Positions 60,692 through 64,000 of a DNA stretch of 64,000 bases are shown here, piece after piece (within the stretch, counting starts at the first letter, position 1; every line of letters starts with the position of its first letter). The position numbers and the translations under genes are program-made. This stretch comes from Holdemania massiliensis AP2 (GTDB lineage Bacteria; Bacillota_I; Bacilli_A; Erysipelotrichales; Erysipelotrichaceae), in the NCBI RefSeq assembly GCF_000327285.1, contig NZ_HE998567.1, positions 1,379,649 to 1,443,648 on the forward strand. The letters run 5' to 3'. The notes under the pieces are model-generated. The model made no database searches, was not told where the DNA came from, and saw only the letters and a program-made list of their open reading frames with translations.

Positions 60692-62545
60692 TTAGGAAGG
60701 AACATTCAGCATCTTTAGCCGCACCAAAAACACCGTGCCAGCCTTGCTCGTCGCTTCGACTTCAATCGTTCCTCGATGCGCTTCGACAATTTCCCGGGCA
60801 ATGGCTAAGCCTAAACCGCTGCCTTGGGAACGATTTCCCGTATAAAAGGCATCAAACAGATGCGGAAGTTCTTCTTGCTGGATTCCCTCACCAGTATCGC
60901 AAACCCGAATTTCTGCCTGATCCTGATTGATTGTGCATTCCAGTCCAATCGTTCCCTGTTCAGGAGTATGAGCGATCGCATTGCGCAGCAAATTATCAAA
61001 GACTCGCTGCAGCCGCAGGTCGTCCGCCCATACCCAAATCGGTTGCGCCGGTACAATCAGGTTCATCTGGATTTGCTTCTGCTGAGCACTGATTTGATGC
61101 GCCTCAGCCAAATGGATTAAAAGTTCATTCAAACATACCTCATCAAAAACAAAAGCCAGTTCATGGTTTTCCAGTTTAACGCTGAGAAATAAATCGTCGC
61201 TCAAGCCTTCCAGCATCTCTAAACGTTGCCGCATCGTCGTAAGATTTCTTCTCTGTGCGTCATCTTTGGCTTCCATCTGCTGCATGCAGCCCTTTAGCAC
61301 AAAAATCGGTGATCGTACATCATGCAGTACCTGCATGATCATCTGCTGCTTTTGAGCCTGTTCCCGTTGCAGCTGCTGCGTCCGTTCTTCCACCAGATGA
61401 TCTAGATTGGCATTCAGCTGTTCCAGCTCTCGATTCAACGACTCGGATTCAACAAACTTCGCTGCAAATTTACGATTGATAACCAAGGCCGCCATCATCA
61501 TAAAGAAGAGAAAACCGAACTGCGGAAGCATGTAGATGATCATCAACTCCCCTGCCTGCATCGCTCCACGCTGATAGATCAAATAGTAAAACACCAAAAT
61601 ACTTTCCCAAAGCGCATAACCGCAGAGTAAGGGAAAAGTTCCCGGAAGTTTTCGCTGATCGGAGCGCAGAAACAAAACCAAAATTGGAATCACTGCTAAG
61701 ATACGAATTAACATTTCTATTCCCTGGGGTATCAGATACTGCAAAATCATCAAAATTCCCGTGATCAATGCGATCTTCCGCGGTGTCAGCCAACGCTGTA
61801 ATCCAGAAGGAATTGCCGGTTTCAGTAACATCATGATGATTAATAGCTGGCACAATGTTGTCAGCAAAAAGATCGCCGGCATGATTACTGAACAAAAATT
61901 ATAGCTGAGCGGAAACAGCGGAAAGGCAGACAGCACCAATACCCGCAACAGGGAAACACAAGAAGCCGCCGCCAGCAACAACAGGTAGCTTTCTTCTTTT
62001 TTCTTTTGGAACAATGTCAATGAGGATAATAACAGCAGTATATAAAAACCGGCATAAAACATCGTGATCCCAAAGGCTATATGCGAAGCAGAACGCGCTG
62101 CCTGCTCCCCAGCCAATAACATCCCCGGCGGGGAGTAAGGCTGAACTGTGGATACCGCATCGTTTTTCTGCAGTTCGCTGGGGGCTAAAGAAACAGTTAT
62201 TATTCCTGTACTTTCCGGCAGCTCAACAAACTGAATCCGCTGATAAGAATCCTGACTAAAGGATTGATAAATACGCTGATCGTTAACCCAGACCTGAACG
62301 GGGCCGGCATTATCCAGAATCAAGGTCAGCGGCGGGCTTTCTGCAGGAGCCTGCAGTGTGATCAAGCATCGCTGCTGATCCGTACTCATCTCACTGATCA
62401 GCCGCATCGGTTGCGTTTTAATGGACATCGGAATTTCATCCTGATTCATTAAGGCTGCCGTACTGTGATTGATTCGCAGAAAAAGTCCCAGCGGAAGCAG
62501 CAGTAAGGTGAAAAATAACAGAAGTACCCTAAATCGTTTGAACAT
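60692..62545 (-). CDS. Sensor histidine kinase with 7TMR-type membrane domain
   Basis: A 617-aa kinase. A first helix (LLLFFTLLLLPLGLFL) precedes an external beta-rich domain of about 130 aa (LTLILDNAGPVQVWVNDQRIY). Seven helices follow (about residues 155-355), then a coiled coil (ESLNRELEQLNANLDHLVEERTQ), the phospho-acceptor VLHDVRSPIFVLKGC and the ATPase domain (DNLLRNAIAHTPEQG, GSGLGLAIAREIVEAH). The layout matches 7TMR-DISM sensors. It is divergent from its probable response regulator; only 38 bases separate the starts. A short XRE regulator follows downstream. Confidence 0.9.
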   Translation of the reverse strand: MFKRFRVLLLFFTLLLLPLGLFLRINHSTAALMNQDEIPMSIKTQPMRLISEMSTDQQRCLITLQAPAESPPLTLILDNAGPVQVWVNDQRIYQSFSQDSYQRIQFVELPESTGIITVSLAPSELQKNDAVSTVQPYSPPGMLLAGEQAARSASHIAFGITMFYAGFYILLLLSSLTLFQKKKEESYLLLLAAASCVSLLRVLVLSAFPLFPLSYNFCSVIMPAIFLLTTLCQLLIIMMLLKPAIPSGLQRWLTPRKIALITGILMILQYLIPQGIEMLIRILAVIPILVLFLRSDQRKLPGTFPLLCGYALWESILVFYYLIYQRGAMQAGELMIIYMLPQFGFLFFMMMAALVINRKFAAKFVESESLNRELEQLNANLDHLVEERTQQLQREQAQKQQMIMQVLHDVRSPIFVLKGCMQQMEAKDDAQRRNLTTMRQRLEMLEGLSDDLFLSVKLENHELAFVFDEVCLNELLIHLAEAHQISAQQKQIQMNLIVPAQPIWVWADDLRLQRVFDNLLRNAIAHTPEQGTIGLECTINQDQAEIRVCDTGEGIQQEELPHLFDAFYTGNRSQGSGLGLAIAREIVEAHRGTIEVEATSKAGTVFLVRLKMLNVPS

Positions 62546-62566
62546 CCGGCATCGCTCCTTTATAAT
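62538..62566 (+). promoter_or_regulatory. Response-regulator promoter overlapping the kinase start codon
   Basis: -35 TTGAAC (62538-62543), 17-base spacer, -10 TATAAT (62561-62566). The kinase ATG is at 62543-62545 on the other strand, so the -35 box overlaps it. Confidence 0.75.
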
Positions 62567-62583
62567 AAATTCAGGTGATCATT

Positions 62584-63282
62584 ATGGATCGTATATTGCT
62601 CGTTGAGGACGATAAAGAAATCGCCCGCATCATCCGTTATTATCTCAGTCAGGATAATCTATACGAAGTCGTCAGTGCCGCCAGTGCTGAAGAAGCCTTG
62701 TTTTTAGCACGGGATGCTTTCGATATCATTCTGCTGGATGTCGGTCTTCCGGATCAGAGCGGGATTGATCTGTGCGCTCAGCTGCGGCAATGGCATGACT
62801 GCCCGATCCTGTTCATCAGCTGTCTGGATGACAATAACACTATTATATCAGCTTTACAGCAGGGCGGGGATGATTACATCGTTAAGCCGTTTGACAATGC
62901 GATTCTGCAGGCTCGGATTCAAGCCAACCTGCGCCGCTGGCGAAACGATCGGCAGCAGAAGAAAACGGTCAACGAACTGCATTGCTCATCCTTTACGCTT
63001 AATGCTCAGACCCATGTTCTGACCAAGACGGATGGAACGCAGTATTCATTAGTCCCGATGGAATTCAAGATCCTGGCCTTTTTGATGCAGCATACCGGAC
63101 ATTGTTACAAGGCCAGCGAGCTCTATAATCACATCTGGGGAAAATCGAGTTATGGCGATCATCGGACGGTAGTTGTCCATATTCACAATCTGCGCAAAAA
63201 GATTGAGAAAGATCCTGCAGATCCTCAGCTTTTGCAAAGCGTGTGGGGAAAGGGGTATTGTTTTACGGACGATAATTCATAG
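62584..63282 (+). CDS. OmpR-family response regulator
   Basis: A 232-aa response regulator. The receiver has ILLVEDDKEIARIIRYYL, Asp in FDIILLDVGLPDQSGIDL and DDYIVKPFDNAIL. The winged helix ends QYSLVPMEFKILAFLMQHTG and HRTVVVHIHNLRKKIE. GTG 62575 opens the frame; ATG 62584 is preceded by AGGTG and gives MDRILLVEDD. It is read away from the histidine kinase, the presumed partner. Target genes are unknown. Confidence 0.93.
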   Translation: MDRILLVEDDKEIARIIRYYLSQDNLYEVVSAASAEEALFLARDAFDIILLDVGLPDQSGIDLCAQLRQWHDCPILFISCLDDNNTIISALQQGGDDYIVKPFDNAILQARIQANLRRWRNDRQQKKTVNELHCSSFTLNAQTHVLTKTDGTQYSLVPMEFKILAFLMQHTGHCYKASELYNHIWGKSSYGDHRTVVVHIHNLRKKIEKDPADPQLLQSVWGKGYCFTDDNS

Positions 63283-63354
63283 AGACTTTGGCGGGTAAAC
63301 GCATTTCTCAGTCCGATGGCACAGAAAACAGAAAGAAAGTGAGGAATCAATCCG

Positions 63355-63846
63355 ATGGATAAGTCAGAAAAACTTCAGCAGTGGATGGAATCAGCCATTG
63401 AGGATCCGCTGTTATTTCAACGACGGAAAAGAGTATATACCCATTTGTTAGGTACCGCTCATTTCGCTGCATTGTTAGCGATGAAACGAGGTGTTGACAG
63501 CGAGATGGCAGAACTGGCGGGTCTGCTTCATGATATCTCTGACTATCTCACGGGAGATCATAACGATCATGCGCGCAAAGGTGCTGTTCTTGCCTTGCGG
63601 ATTCTGAATGAATTAGAGCTGGGCAGCAATGATCAGCAGGAACAAATTGCCCTGGCCATTCAGCATCACAGTGATAAGGAACAAATCGGGACACCGCTGG
63701 ATGAGGTATTGAAAGATGCCGACGTGCTGGATCATGTCTTCAATTATAAAATGGTGATTCGGCGAGAAATTCCGCGCCTGCATGCGTTGGAAAATGAATT
63801 GGGATTGACCTTTCCATTCTGGCAGCAGCTGCAGGAAGGTGAATGA
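63355..63846 (+). CDS. HD-domain phosphohydrolase-like protein
   Basis: A 163-aa HD protein. RRKRVYTHLLGTAHFAAL carries the first His, ELAGLLHDISDYLTGD the HD pair, and ALAIQHHSDKEQ with LKDADVLDHVF complete the H-HD-H-D set. The size and motifs resemble stand-alone cytoplasmic HD hydrolases such as the one at 17328 and differ from that at 3604. AAAGTGAGG precedes the ATG. It follows the response regulator by 72 bases and may share its transcript. Confidence 0.85.
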   Translation: MDKSEKLQQWMESAIEDPLLFQRRKRVYTHLLGTAHFAALLAMKRGVDSEMAELAGLLHDISDYLTGDHNDHARKGAVLALRILNELELGSNDQQEQIALAIQHHSDKEQIGTPLDEVLKDADVLDHVFNYKMVIRREIPRLHALENELGLTFPFWQQLQEGE

Positions 63847-63914
63847 TTGCTCTAAGAAAGCGGTTCTTTAAAAAAGGCATTGGTTTTCACCAACATTCAA
63901 CTTTATTTATAAAA

Positions 63915-63973
63915 AAGTCTGTTTTTTAATCGGTTCAGATTGGGAAGCCGGTTAAAATTACAGACATTTTTTT
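63915..63973 (+). terminator. Terminator after the last HD gene
   Basis: AGTCTGT and ACAGACA pair at the base, with CGG/CCG inside, followed by T residues. Confidence 0.7.
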
Positions 63974-64000
63974 GACTTTCTTCTCAGCTTTGCAAGGAGA

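Overview
This is a chromosomal window from a Gram-positive, low-to-mid GC Firmicute (Bacillota). The evidence is strong AGGAGG-type ribosome binding sites, TATAAT promoters with many extended -10 elements, the cdaA-cdaR-glmM operon, an AI-2E/YtvI-type permease, a YdcC-MazF pair, a CBS-domain pyrophosphatase and ferredoxin-dependent oxoacid metabolism. An anaerobic gut Erysipelotrichales-like bacterium (Holdemania-like) is my best guess, but no rRNA or marker gene in the window proves it.

Layout. 0-10 kb: a serine recombinase, the pmbA/tldD peptidase pair, an HD protein behind a divergent operator, two overlapping amidohydrolase paralogues (one without metal ligands), an XRE-controlled small membrane-protein operon, and a family II pyrophosphatase. 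10-23 kb: azlC and azlD, separated by a TetR/MATE pair and a MarR gene; peptidase E, manganese catalase, nitroreductase, methionine aminopeptidase, an HD protein, an M18 aminopeptidase, and a two-polypeptide 2-oxoacid:ferredoxin oxidoreductase. 23-31 kb: dUTPase, a TnpB element, a Ser-Asp-Gly tRNA operon, mazF with a YdcC-like protein, a catalytic-domain-only aspartokinase beside a degenerate aspartate-semialdehyde-dehydrogenase-like protein, deoD and a frameshifted dsbA-like gene. 31-45 kb: a ComEC-type metallo-beta-lactamase-fold protein, Ddl, a permease, a CRISPR array without cas genes, a hydrolase-MurF-asparaginase operon, an NfeD/stomatin operon, a CPBP protease and a membrane glycerophosphodiesterase. 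45-64 kb: a two-component/ceramidase-like operon, a methyltransferase, cdaA-cdaR-glmM, a TraB protein, a FAD/Rieske oxidoreductase, a nucleotidyltransferase, a Y-family polymerase, an AT-rich small-peptide locus, a short XRE regulator, a divergently encoded histidine kinase and response regulator, and a final HD protein.

Themes. Cell-wall supply recurs (Ddl, MurF-like, GlmM with its c-di-AMP regulator pair). So do peptide turnover (TldD/PmbA, PepE, M18, Map), manganese enzymes, and small membrane-protein operons under their own regulators. The main oddities are two pseudoenzyme-like paralogues next to enzyme genes, a TnpB whose natural start codon reads ATT, and an orphan I-C-like CRISPR array whose divergent repeat keeps its hairpin through a compensatory base-pair change.
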